A stretch of DNA of 64,000 nucleotides from positions 1 to 64,000 of the forward strand of contig NZ_QGTH01000005.1 of NCBI RefSeq assembly GCF_003182075.1. The letters are read 5' to 3'. This document shows positions 55,812-64,000 of the stretch, one piece after another; the stretch's first letter is position 1; each line of letters begins with the position of its first letter. The translations under genes and the position numbers were made by a program. A model generated the notes under the pieces. That model was not told the origin of the DNA, did not search any database, and worked only from the letters and a program-made list of their open reading frames with translations. The DNA is from Finegoldia magna. GTDB lineage: Bacteria > Bacillota > Clostridia > Tissierellales > Peptoniphilaceae.

Positions 55812-57620
55812 ATGTATGATTTAGGGTTTAATTATAATAAAGAATATACAGTTTTTAAGATTTATGCTCCGCAAATAACTAGTGTAAAATTATTGTTGTA
55901 CGAAAATTGCGATGATGTCAGATACAACTCCATAGATATGAAAAAAAGTGTTGGATACTTTGAAGTCAAGGTTGAGGGAGATTTGGATGGAGTTTATTAC
56001 AAATATCAGCTTGATGAAAAGTTTGAAATTGTAGATCCATTTTGTAAAGCTTCTTCAATCAACAGCTTAAAGTCGTGTGTCGTAGATTTGAATTCCACAA
56101 ATCCAGTAGGGTTCATAGATGAACAATACAAAATAGCAAATAGGAATGAAGCTATAATTTATGAATTGTCGATAAAAGATTATTCTTCAGATATTTCTAG
56201 CAAAGTTGATGAAAAATATCGCGGGAAATTTTTGGGATTGGTAGAAGAAAATGATGTTTCAGGAATAAATCATTTAAAAAATTTGGGCATAACACATGTT
56301 CATTTAATGCCTGTATTTGATTTTGTAGGCGTTGATGAGAGAAATTCAGAAAAATTTTCTGAAGATAATTACAATTGGGGTTACAATCCTGAAAATTATA
56401 ACTGTATTGAAGGTAGCTTTGCTACAGAATCAGAAAATCCAAAGAATCGAATTTTTGAATTCAAAAAAATGATTCAAACTTTACACGCTAATAATATCGG
56501 TGTGATTATGGATGTGGTTTATAATCACACTTTTAGAAATAAAGATCATCCATTTAATTTGATTTATCCACAATTTTATAGACGTGATAATAATGGAGAT
56601 TTTACAAATGGATCTGGTGTTGGTAATGAATTAAATACAGAAGATGAATTTGTAAGAGATTTTATTATTCATAGCTTATTATATTTTCAAAAAGAATTTC
56701 ACGTTGATGGTTTCAGATTTGATTTAATGGCTTTAATAGATTCAGAAACAACTGATAAAATCGTAAGTGAACTTCGAAAAGAAGATGATAATGTAATTAT
56801 ATACGGAGAGCCATGGATGGCAGATGAATCTCCACTACCAAAAAACAGAAGAACCACTTTTGGTAGTCAAAAAGGAAAAGATTATGCGTTATTCAATCCT
56901 TTTTTTAGAAATGCCATTAAAGGTGATAACGATGATATTTCTACAGGTTTTGTTCAAAAAAATGTAGATAAAATTAGTTTGGAAGTAGGAATTTGTGGAT
57001 CGATATACTATGATGAAGATAGACGTGGGTTTTGCAAAAATTCTAATGAATCTATTAACTATTTTAATTCACACGATAATTTAATACTTCAAGATAAATT
57101 ACTTAAAACAAATGCTGATATTGCAACATCTACAAAGCTTTGTTTTGATTTGATAATGCTAAGTCAAGGGATACCATTTTTCCATTGTGGAAATGAGTTT
57201 TTGAGAAGCAAATTGATGTTTAAAGATACTTATAATTTACCAATTGATATTAATGCAGTGAATTGGAAGTTAAAATATGATAACAATGAAATATACCAAT
57301 ATGTAAAATCGTTAATTGAGTTTAGAAAAAGACATTCAGAATTTAATCTTAAAGATGAAAATGAGATTAGAAACAAAATCAAATTTTACGATTTAAATGA
57401 TTTTTGTATATGTTTTAGTATTAAAAATGATAAAGGATTTTTGCTTGTTTTTATAAATTCAGGAGAAAAATTCGAATTTGATTTGAGCAATTATTTTAAA
57501 TATTTTGTAAATTGCACGAAGATTTTTGATGAAAAAATAATTGAAACAAAAGTAAGCGGAAATGTAATTTTGATTGGGGAGAGAAAAAGCGGGGTATATT
57601 CAATAAGTATGGAGAAATAA
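55812..57620 (+). CDS. pulA: type I pullulanase/debranching enzyme
   Basis: GH13 debranching enzyme of 602 residues, without signal peptide, thus intracellular. A CBM48-like domain (about 1-90) precedes the barrel. YNWGYNPENY is the type I pullulanase signature; the nucleophile is D304 in GFRFDLMA, the acid/base E333 in IYGEPW, and NSHDN carries the third acid. It would cleave alpha-1,6 links in stored glycogen. It shares its last base with the start of the papain-like gene. Confidence 0.94.
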   Translation: MYDLGFNYNKEYTVFKIYAPQITSVKLLLYENCDDVRYNSIDMKKSVGYFEVKVEGDLDGVYYKYQLDEKFEIVDPFCKASSINSLKSCVVDLNSTNPVGFIDEQYKIANRNEAIIYELSIKDYSSDISSKVDEKYRGKFLGLVEENDVSGINHLKNLGITHVHLMPVFDFVGVDERNSEKFSEDNYNWGYNPENYNCIEGSFATESENPKNRIFEFKKMIQTLHANNIGVIMDVVYNHTFRNKDHPFNLIYPQFYRRDNNGDFTNGSGVGNELNTEDEFVRDFIIHSLLYFQKEFHVDGFRFDLMALIDSETTDKIVSELRKEDDNVIIYGEPWMADESPLPKNRRTTFGSQKGKDYALFNPFFRNAIKGDNDDISTGFVQKNVDKISLEVGICGSIYYDEDRRGFCKNSNESINYFNSHDNLILQDKLLKTNADIATSTKLCFDLIMLSQGIPFFHCGNEFLRSKLMFKDTYNLPIDINAVNWKLKYDNNEIYQYVKSLIEFRKRHSEFNLKDENEIRNKIKFYDLNDFCICFSIKNDKGFLLVFINSGEKFEFDLSNYFKYFVNCTKIFDEKIIETKVSGNVILIGERKSGVYSISMEK

Positions 57621-58237
57621 TGGATACTAGATATGAACTTAAAGATGTAGATAAAATTTTGAGTATAGAAGGTTTCTTTGGTGGAGATCAACAATGGTTT
57701 GAAGATGTTTTGCATTCAAACTATCTTACTAAAAAAGGTTGTTCAGTAATTGCCTTCACAAATTTTCTTATCTACATTGCAAATACAAAAAAAGAATATG
57801 CTAAGTTAGTTCCAGAAAATTTTATCGGAAGTCCGATAAATAAGACTGATTATATAAAATTTGCTGACAAGTTATCTACATTTATTAAACCTAAACTATA
57901 TGGCGTTCCATTTTTATTTCCAATGAACAGCGCTATTCGAAAGTACGCCAAGAAAAACGGAGTGATTCTTGTTGTACAAAACTACAATTTTACATGGAAT
58001 ATCAGAAATATAGTGACATATATTATTGGTGCAATAGCAAATGGCTATCCAGTTTTGATGTTGACGTTAAATCATAGAAATCCTGATGTTAAATTTCATT
58101 GGGTTACGATAACTGCGATTTATTATGATGATAGTTGGAAAATTGAATGCTCAAACTGGGGAACAAAGAGAGTGTATGATTTAGAAAAATGGTTTAAGGA
58201 AAAGTCTTTGTACAAAGGTTTAATTTATTATCAATAG
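57620..58237 (+). CDS. papain-fold (C39-like) protein in the glycogen operon
   Basis: Protein of 205 residues without signal peptide or membrane segment. A cysteine-peptidase-like arrangement is visible: oxyanion-type Q24/Q25 in GGDQQWF, C41 in KKGCSVIAF at the start of a helix, H160 in KFHWVTITAI and N179 in CSNWGTK. This is the order of C39-like and related papain-fold proteins. It begins in the stop codon of pulA and lies nine bases before pgcA, so it belongs to the operon. Protease, deamidase or transferase activity are all possible; substrate and link to glycogen are unknown. Confidence 0.72.
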   Translation: MDTRYELKDVDKILSIEGFFGGDQQWFEDVLHSNYLTKKGCSVIAFTNFLIYIANTKKEYAKLVPENFIGSPINKTDYIKFADKLSTFIKPKLYGVPFLFPMNSAIRKYAKKNGVILVVQNYNFTWNIRNIVTYIIGAIANGYPVLMLTLNHRNPDVKFHWVTITAIYYDDSWKIECSNWGTKRVYDLEKWFKEKSLYKGLIYYQ

Positions 58238-58246
58238 GAGGATTTT

Positions 58247-59944
58247 ATGGATTATTTAAAAAAATATAATGAATGGTTAAATGATGAGTGTTATGATCAA
58301 CAAACCAGAGACGAATTGATGTCAATAAAAGATGATGATGAAGAAATACAAGATAGATTTTATAAATCATTAGAATTTGGTACTGCAGGTTTGAGAGGAA
58401 AAATCGGGGCAGGTACTAATAGAATGAACAAGTACAACATAATGAAAACAACACAAGCACTTGCAGATACTATAAAAAATTACGGCGATGAAGCTTTGAA
58501 AAGAGGCGTAAGCATTAGCTACGATGTTAGAAAATTCTCCAAAGAATTTGCAGAAATATCGGCAAACGTATTAGCTTCTAATGGAATAAAAGTTTATTTG
58601 TCTGACGATATTAGACCAACACCAATGTTGTCTTATTCAATCAGAAAATTCAATTGTATTTCAGGAATTATGATTACAGCATCTCACAATCCAAAAGAAT
58701 ATAATGGATACAAGGCTTATTGGGAAGAAGGTAGCCAAATTCTTGAAGATAAGGCTAATGAAATTTTGAATAATTTGGACAAAATAGAAAGTTTTACAGA
58801 AGTGAAGATTGGAGATTTTGAAAAATTAATATCCGATGGGAAAATAGAATATTTTGGAGAAAATTTGGATAAAGATTATTTTGATGATGTTCTAAGCCTT
58901 ACAATTAATGACGATAATATTGATAAAAATGTTAAAATCGTATACACTCCTTTAAACGGAACCGGAAATAGATTTGTAAGACATATCCTAGATGTTAGAG
59001 GATTCAAAAATGTTTATGTTGTAAAAGAACAAGAAAATCCAGATAGTAACTTCACAACTGTTCCTTATCCAAATCCTGAAAATCCAGAAGCATTTGAATA
59101 TGCCATTAATTTGGGAAAAGAAGTTGGAGCTGATTTGTTATTGGCAACAGACCCAGACGCAGACAGAACCGCTGTAGAAGTTTTAAGTGATGGAGAATAT
59201 GTCTTCTTAGATGGTAATAAAATTGGAGCATTATTGACTAATTATATTTTAAGTCAAAGATACGAAAAGCATGATTTGCCAGAAAATCCAGCAGTTGTTA
59301 AATCAATTGTAACAGGAGATTTGTCTGCTAAAATTGCAAAAAAATACGGCGTTGAAATGATTGAAACATTAACTGGATTCAAAAATGTTTGTGGAAAAGC
59401 AAATGAATACGAAAAAACTGGAGAAAAATCTTGGGTATTCGGATATGAAGAAAGTATTGGTTATTCCTATGGAACATTTGTAAGAGATAAGGATGCTGTA
59501 AGCTCTTCAATGATGATTTCAGAAATGTTAGCTTTTTATAAGAAACAAGGAAAGACATTGATTGATGTTTTAAATGATTTGTATGAAGAATTTGGATATC
59601 ATGAAAATTCACTTTCTTCTGTTGTGTTAGAAGGATTAGATGGTCAAGAAAAAATCGCAAGAATTATGGAAGAATTCAGACATAATCCAATTAATGAAAT
59701 AGGTTCTACAAAATTAGTTGAAACAAAAGACTACAATGTAAATTATGCGGATTTTGGAACTCCAAGATCAAATGTTTTGAAATATTACTACGACGATGGA
59801 TCATGGTATGCTTTAAGACCTTCTGGAACTGAACCGAAAATCAAACTATATATTTATTCTGTTGCAGATTCAAAAGAAAAAGCTGAACAAAAAGTTTTGG
59901 ATATCGAAAAAATAGCAAAAGAAAAAATGATGAATGTTAAATAA
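58247..59944 (+). CDS. pgcA: phosphoglucomutase
   Basis: Alpha-D-phosphohexomutase of 565 residues interconverting glucose-1-phosphate and glucose-6-phosphate. Phosphoserine loop TASHNPKEYNGYK has S146, metal loop DPDADR and sugar loop GYEESIGY are present, and the C-terminal phosphate-binding RPSGTEPKIK is intact. It links glycogen synthesis (through GlgC) with glycolysis and is the last gene of the operon, followed by a terminator. AGGAGG gives a strong start. Confidence 0.95.
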   Translation: MDYLKKYNEWLNDECYDQQTRDELMSIKDDDEEIQDRFYKSLEFGTAGLRGKIGAGTNRMNKYNIMKTTQALADTIKNYGDEALKRGVSISYDVRKFSKEFAEISANVLASNGIKVYLSDDIRPTPMLSYSIRKFNCISGIMITASHNPKEYNGYKAYWEEGSQILEDKANEILNNLDKIESFTEVKIGDFEKLISDGKIEYFGENLDKDYFDDVLSLTINDDNIDKNVKIVYTPLNGTGNRFVRHILDVRGFKNVYVVKEQENPDSNFTTVPYPNPENPEAFEYAINLGKEVGADLLLATDPDADRTAVEVLSDGEYVFLDGNKIGALLTNYILSQRYEKHDLPENPAVVKSIVTGDLSAKIAKKYGVEMIETLTGFKNVCGKANEYEKTGEKSWVFGYEESIGYSYGTFVRDKDAVSSSMMISEMLAFYKKQGKTLIDVLNDLYEEFGYHENSLSSVVLEGLDGQEKIARIMEEFRHNPINEIGSTKLVETKDYNVNYADFGTPRSNVLKYYYDDGSWYALRPSGTEPKIKLYIYSVADSKEKAEQKVLDIEKIAKEKMMNVK

Positions 59945-59947
59945 TTT

Positions 59948-59991
59948 AAAATATCACTTGCCCTTTCATTCTTGGGTAAGTGATATTTTTT
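59948..59991 (+). terminator. glycogen operon terminator
   Basis: Twelve-pair stem AAAATATCACTT (59948-59959) with AAGTGATATTTT (59978-59989), extended inward by GCCC/GGGT pairing, then T. Confidence 0.9.
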
Positions 59992-60003
59992 AATTGGCAA
60001 ATA

Positions 60004-60032
60004 TTGAGATTTTTTGATATTGTATGTATAAT
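60004..60032 (+). promoter_or_regulatory. promoter of xpt
   Basis: TTGAGA (60004-60009), a 17-base spacer and TATAAT (60027-60032), leaving a leader of about 20 bases, too short for a purine riboswitch. Confidence 0.75.
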
Positions 60033-60060
60033 ATACTATATTAAATTCTAGGAGAGAAAA

Positions 60061-60633
60061 ATGAGAAAACTTGAAGAAAGAATAATGAAAGATGGTCAAG
60101 TATTACCAGGAAATATACTTAAAGTAGACAGGTTCATTAATCACATGATTGATCCTGCTCTTTTTGAAGATTTGGCAAATGAATTTTATGAAAAGTATAA
60201 GGATAAAAAAATAAACAAAATACTTACGATTGAAGTTAGTGGAATTGCAATTGCGTATGCATGTGGGATTAGATTTAATTGTCCTGTTGTTTTTGCAAAG
60301 AAAACAAGTTCAAAAACTTTGGGAGATAATTGTTACAGAACAGAAGTGTTTAGTTTTACTAAAAATAGAAGCTACGAAGTAATGGTTTCAAAAGAGTACT
60401 TAGATGAAAATGATCATGTTTTATTAATTGATGATTTCCTTGCAAATGGTAAAGCATTGGAAGGTTTGATTGATATTTGTTCACAAGCGAATGCAACTGT
60501 TGAAGGAATTGGAATCTTGATAGAAAAAGTTTTTCAAAAAGGTGGAGACCATTTAAGACAACAAGGTTACACTATAGAATCATTGGCGAGAATTAAAGGA
60601 TTTACCGACGATTCTGTTATATTTGAGGATTAA
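60061..60633 (+). CDS. xpt: xanthine phosphoribosyltransferase
   Basis: Purine salvage enzyme of 190 residues, close in sequence to Bacillus Xpt throughout (GQVLPGNILKVDRFINHMIDP region, TIEVSGIAIAYACG). The PRPP motif is LLIDDFLANGKA (D124). It converts xanthine to XMP. In Bacillus it is controlled by a guanine riboswitch and paired with a xanthine permease; neither is present here. Confidence 0.94.
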   Translation: MRKLEERIMKDGQVLPGNILKVDRFINHMIDPALFEDLANEFYEKYKDKKINKILTIEVSGIAIAYACGIRFNCPVVFAKKTSSKTLGDNCYRTEVFSFTKNRSYEVMVSKEYLDENDHVLLIDDFLANGKALEGLIDICSQANATVEGIGILIEKVFQKGGDHLRQQGYTIESLARIKGFTDDSVIFED

Positions 60634-60721
60634 TTTTGACAAATTGTAACTTTATTATTCATTTTTTAAGTCCAAAATATGATATATTAGATTAGGATAA
60701 AATGTGAAAGGATGGGAGCCT

Positions 60722-61228
60722 GTGAAATACATTATTGACATATTGGACGCATTCTTTTCTATACAAATTACTCCAAATTTAAAATTATATAATTTAATTT
60801 CTATGTTTTTTAAATATTTGTTTGTAATAATAATTTACTATTTTATTTTCAACATAATCAAGATGATTTATTTGGACATAAAAGGAACAAACAATATGAA
60901 TTACAGTTCAAATACTTATTTAAAACTAATTAATAGAAAAGAAAATTTGCCTTTTAAAATACAAGAGCATTATTTTATAGGAAGAACTGCTACTATAGGA
61001 AGAGACGACAGCAATCAAGTTGCATTAAAGGATAGGTTTATATCGAAGAGACATGCACGTATTTATAAAGAAAAAAATAATTATTATATCGAGGATTTGA
61101 ATTCTGCTAATGGAACTTTTTTGAATGGACATAAATTGATTAATTCTGCAAGATTGAACGACAAAGATTTGATAGACATCGGACAAATTGAATTTATGTT
61201 TGTAAATGGTGACAAAGATGCAAACTAA
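60722..61228 (+). CDS. membrane-linked FHA-domain protein
   Basis: Protein of 168 residues with one membrane segment (about 25-46) and a cytoplasmic forkhead-associated domain (about 80-160). Phosphothreonine-binding motifs are GRDDSNQV, SKRHARI and NSANGTFLNG. GTG 60722 follows AAAGGATGGGAG; the frame also opens at GTG 60704. It overlaps the ftsW/rodA-type gene by 11 bases. FHA domains read Ser/Thr kinase signals, so the following cell wall pair may be under such control; no kinase is in the window. TTGACA at 60636 is a possible -35 without a convincing -10. Confidence 0.9.
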   Translation: MKYIIDILDAFFSIQITPNLKLYNLISMFFKYLFVIIIYYFIFNIIKMIYLDIKGTNNMNYSSNTYLKLINRKENLPFKIQEHYFIGRTATIGRDDSNQVALKDRFISKRHARIYKEKNNYYIEDLNSANGTFLNGHKLINSARLNDKDLIDIGQIEFMFVNGDKDAN

Positions 61229-62552
61229 ACGTAAGAAAAATAGCAGATTTAAAGAATTTATCGATAATTTAAAACCAATGCGTGTAAATAGTAAAATGAT
61301 AAAGCCAGTTTATTTGATATTACTGTTTAACATATTTGGTTTTTTTCTAGCTTTGGGTTCAAATGAAAAAGGATTAGAACCGAAAGCTTTAGCTTATTTT
61401 TTGTTTGCTACAATTTTAATGTTTTTGGCAAATAAATACGTAACGAGAATCACTAAAGGTGATGGATATATATTACAAATCGCTTGTATGCTATTTAGTA
61501 TTGGTATAATCGTGATTTATAGGCTTAATCCTTATGAAGGATTGAAGCAGATAATGTGGTTTACCATAGGGATATTATTGTTTTTTGGAACATTTTTTAT
61601 TTTAAAAAGCTACAAAAAATGGTACAAATTCACAGCACTTTATTTGATAGGTTGTGTTGTGATGTTTCTATTGACATTACTTCTTGCTGAAGATAAATAC
61701 GGAGCTAGAAACTGGATTAGCATATTTGGAGTTGGATTCCAACCATCTGAAATTACAAAAATTTTGTATGTATTTTTCTTAGCTAGTTATGACTATAACA
61801 CTGATTTGTTAGATAAGATAAATATAAAGTCAGCGCAAAAATACAAAAAATATCTACCTATAATCAAAAGATATTTCTTGATGATTGTTGTGTATCTGTT
61901 TATTGGGATGTTTTTCTTGCAAAAAGATTTGGGAACTGCAATGATTTTTTACGGGTTATTTTTAGTTTACCAAATTGTAAATCAAGAAGACATCAGATTA
62001 ATTTTGTTAAATTTACTCATAGCTATTGCCGGAGCGGTAGCTGCATATATGCTTTTTTCCCATATACGAATAAGAGTGTCTACATGGCTAGATCCATGGA
62101 AGAATATTGATGGAATTGGATATCAAATTACACAAGCTTTGTTTGCGATTGCAAGTGGTGGATTTTTTGGAACTGGACTTGGATTAGGAAGACCTGATGT
62201 AGTTCCTGTAGTCACAAGTGATTTTATTTTCGCAGCGATATGTGAAGAAATGGGGACTTTCACAGGAATGGGTGTAATAATGTTGTTCTTGATTTTGATT
62301 TATAGAGGAATGAAAATTTCTTTGTATCAATCAAATAAATTTTACAAGATTGTGGCGCTTGGAATTTCTGTTATTTTTGCAATTCAAGGTCTTGTTATGT
62401 TTGGCGGTGTTATGAAGTTGGTTCCTCTAACAGGAATTACTATACCATTCGTAAGTTACGGTGGTACTTCAATGGCGATGTCATTTATTTGCCTTGCGAT
62501 TTTACAATTCTGTTCAACTGATCAAGGAGAGGAAGATATTTATGCAAAATAA
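61218..62552 (+). CDS. FtsW/RodA/SpoVE-family glycosyltransferase
   Basis: SEDS-family peptidoglycan polymerase of 444 residues with about ten membrane segments. GARNWISIFGVGFQPSEITK and the late VPLTGITIPFVSYGG are conserved family segments. The cytoplasmic N-terminal tail of about 30 basic residues is longer than usual. ATG 61218 follows GGTGA; an ATG at 61206 is also possible. Whether it serves elongation (RodA) or division (FtsW) cannot be decided; its PBP partner is encoded next, overlapping by 11 bases. Confidence 0.93.
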   Translation: MQTKRKKNSRFKEFIDNLKPMRVNSKMIKPVYLILLFNIFGFFLALGSNEKGLEPKALAYFLFATILMFLANKYVTRITKGDGYILQIACMLFSIGIIVIYRLNPYEGLKQIMWFTIGILLFFGTFFILKSYKKWYKFTALYLIGCVVMFLLTLLLAEDKYGARNWISIFGVGFQPSEITKILYVFFLASYDYNTDLLDKINIKSAQKYKKYLPIIKRYFLMIVVYLFIGMFFLQKDLGTAMIFYGLFLVYQIVNQEDIRLILLNLLIAIAGAVAAYMLFSHIRIRVSTWLDPWKNIDGIGYQITQALFAIASGGFFGTGLGLGRPDVVPVVTSDFIFAAICEEMGTFTGMGVIMLFLILIYRGMKISLYQSNKFYKIVALGISVIFAIQGLVMFGGVMKLVPLTGITIPFVSYGGTSMAMSFICLAILQFCSTDQGEEDIYAK

Positions 62553-63960
62553 AATGAACAAAAGAATTATTGTGGTTTTATCTTTCTTGATGACTTTGTT
62601 TGTGTTGTTGGTTTTGTATTTGACTTATTTCCAGATAGTAAAAGCTGATAAAATTGCAAACAATGAATACAACAAAAGATTGTGGGTAGATGAAGATAAG
62701 GTTGAACGTGGAACAATCTATGATAGAGATAAAAATGTTTTGGTAGAAACTAAGAAAGATTCATCTGGGAAAAATTATAGATTTTTTGATTATGCCGATA
62801 TTTATGGAAATATAACTGGATACAATTCAAAAACATACGGTACAGCTGGTCTTGAAAAATCATACATGAAAGAACTATTAAACATTAACAAAGATACGCC
62901 TTTATCACAATTGAGAAATATCGTAAGCTCAAATAATAAAGGTAACGATCTTGTTTTGACCACAAATTCCACTCTACAAAAACTTGCATACAATTTATTA
63001 GACGGCAAAAAAGGTTCAATCGTAATGATGAATCCGACAACTGGTGAAGTTTATGTAATGGCAACTTTTCCTTCATATAATCCAAACGAAGTTTCATCAC
63101 AATGGCAAGAACTTTTAAATAGGGAGACATCTCCACTATTAAATCGTGCAACACAGGGAATGTATACTCCGGGATCGGTTTTTAAAATAATTACTGGTAA
63201 TGCAATATTAGAAAATAAAGACAAAGTTGACAAAGTTGTAGAAGATAATACTGGTACAATTGAGTTTAACAAGTACACTATTTCCAATAATAATGGCGCT
63301 GTTTTTGGAGAGACTGATTTGAGAAAAGCGCTTAAAAAATCATCGAATGTGTATTTTGCATCGCAGGGTGTAAAATTAGGCAACAAAATTTTAGAAGATA
63401 ATGCTTCAAAATTTATGATTGGCAAGAAGATTCCTTTTGATTTACCAGTAGCAGTAAGCGTTAATGGATATTCTAAAACAAAGAGTAATGCAGATATTGC
63501 AACAACAAGTTTTGGTCAAGGAGAAACTTTGGTGACTCCATTGAATATGGCGATGGCAATGAGCGCTGTAGCAAATGATGGGCAAATGTTAAAACCTTAT
63601 TTGGTTAGTCAAATAATAGATTCAGAAGGCAAAGTAATTAAAGAAACTAAGCCTGAATTATTATCTGAAGTTGGCAATAAACAAAATATGGAAACATTGA
63701 AAGATTATTTGAGATCTACTGCAGAAAGTTACGATACACTAAATGTTAGTACATCTGTAATCGCAAAATCAGGTACGGCAGAAATTAAAGATAAAACAAG
63801 TACCCACGCTTGGTTTGTCGCTGCTGCACCGGCAAAGAAACCAAAATTTGCCATAGCAGTTATTTTGGAAGATGATAACTCTTATGGCGTAAAAACTGCA
63901 GGGCCTATAGCTTCAAAAATGCTCAACGCAGCGATTAATGAATTAGGTTTAGAAAAATAA
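62542..63960 (+). CDS. class B penicillin-binding protein (PbpA type)
   Basis: Peptidoglycan transpeptidase of 472 residues: a membrane anchor (about 7-27), a short N-terminal dimerisation region and the transpeptidase domain. Active-site motifs are S212-V-F-K215, S267-S-N269 and K409-S-G. The short size resembles mycobacterial PbpA. ATG 62542 follows AAGGAGAG; the longer open frame from 62461 lies in the SEDS gene. Works with the upstream SEDS polymerase. Confidence 0.94.
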   Translation: MQNKMNKRIIVVLSFLMTLFVLLVLYLTYFQIVKADKIANNEYNKRLWVDEDKVERGTIYDRDKNVLVETKKDSSGKNYRFFDYADIYGNITGYNSKTYGTAGLEKSYMKELLNINKDTPLSQLRNIVSSNNKGNDLVLTTNSTLQKLAYNLLDGKKGSIVMMNPTTGEVYVMATFPSYNPNEVSSQWQELLNRETSPLLNRATQGMYTPGSVFKIITGNAILENKDKVDKVVEDNTGTIEFNKYTISNNNGAVFGETDLRKALKKSSNVYFASQGVKLGNKILEDNASKFMIGKKIPFDLPVAVSVNGYSKTKSNADIATTSFGQGETLVTPLNMAMAMSAVANDGQMLKPYLVSQIIDSEGKVIKETKPELLSEVGNKQNMETLKDYLRSTAESYDTLNVSTSVIAKSGTAEIKDKTSTHAWFVAAAPAKKPKFAIAVILEDDNSYGVKTAGPIASKMLNAAINELGLEK

Positions 63961-64000
63961 AACAAAACATGGATAGCTTTGATGATTCATTGCAATCCAT
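63961..64000. other. window end, possible truncated terminator
   Basis: ATGGAT and ATCCAT in the last 33 bases could form the base of a hairpin after the PBP gene; the T run, if any, lies beyond the window. No gene is visible. Confidence 0.25.

Noticed and set aside
57589-57600. GGGTATATT before the papain-like gene as a sixth motif copy
   Set aside because: It is inside the pullulanase coding region, lacks the leading TG and differs at the last base.
59992-60060. Purine riboswitch before xpt
   Set aside because: The predicted leader is about 20 bases and the whole gap too short for the three-way junction.

Overview
The window is low-GC, densely coding DNA of the Firmicutes type: purine-rich ribosome binding sites, ATG/GTG/TTG starts, many 1-14 base gene overlaps, and hairpin-plus-T terminators. 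The gene set (Rho with L31, an ntp-type V-ATPase, BceRS/BceAB, RapZ-YvcK, ferritin and rubredoxin, no respiratory genes) suggests an anaerobic coccus of the Peptoniphilaceae/Tissierellia group, for example Finegoldia. This assignment is inference; no database search was run. I see no phage, insertion sequence, CRISPR array or tRNA. The accessory interest lies in divergent or catalytically altered members of known families, in a shared promoter-region motif, and in a few noncoding structures.

Layout. 1-220: end of an rRNA operon (5S and terminator), followed by about 480 bases without genes that hold a duplicated hairpin element. 0.7-12.97 kb: housekeeping run of exported thioredoxin plus CcdA, rho, rpmE, yqhQ-like, prmC, prfA, folC, murB, a PHP phosphoesterase, rapZ, yvcK, a Sua5/TsaC protein and upp. 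13.05-21.5 kb: nine-gene V-ATPase operon ntpFIKECGABD whose K subunit keeps the sodium ligands. 21.6-25 kb: yaaA, a minus-strand perR-araC pair, and a uracil permease. 25.1-29.5 kb: BceRS two-component system and BceAB transporter. 29.5-36.9 kb: orphan MoeA-like protein, two PAP2 phosphatases, yqeY, pepD and a MacA/MacB-type exporter. 36.9-39.6 kb: pabA-pabB-pabC, which with folC supports folate synthesis.

39.6-46.4 kb: OhrR-type regulator, an S41 peptidase relative that appears to have lost its catalytic dyad, a small unknown protein, ferritin, engB, a 53-residue rubredoxin on the minus strand, an orphan RsbW-like ATPase, typA and yerC. Here the 10-mer TGGGTATATA stands upstream of five genes in the correct orientation, suggesting a shared promoter class or regulator, possibly for stress and redox genes.

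46.4-60 kb: beta-CASP RNase-like protein, then a glycogen operon glgB-glgC-glgD-glgA, a 697-residue phosphorylase relative lacking the PLP lysine, a pullulanase, a cytoplasmic papain-fold protein and phosphoglucomutase. The pseudo-phosphorylase and the papain-like protein are the best candidates for undescribed biology. 60-64 kb: xpt, then an FHA-FtsW/RodA-PBP cassette for peptidoglycan synthesis under probable phospho-signal control.
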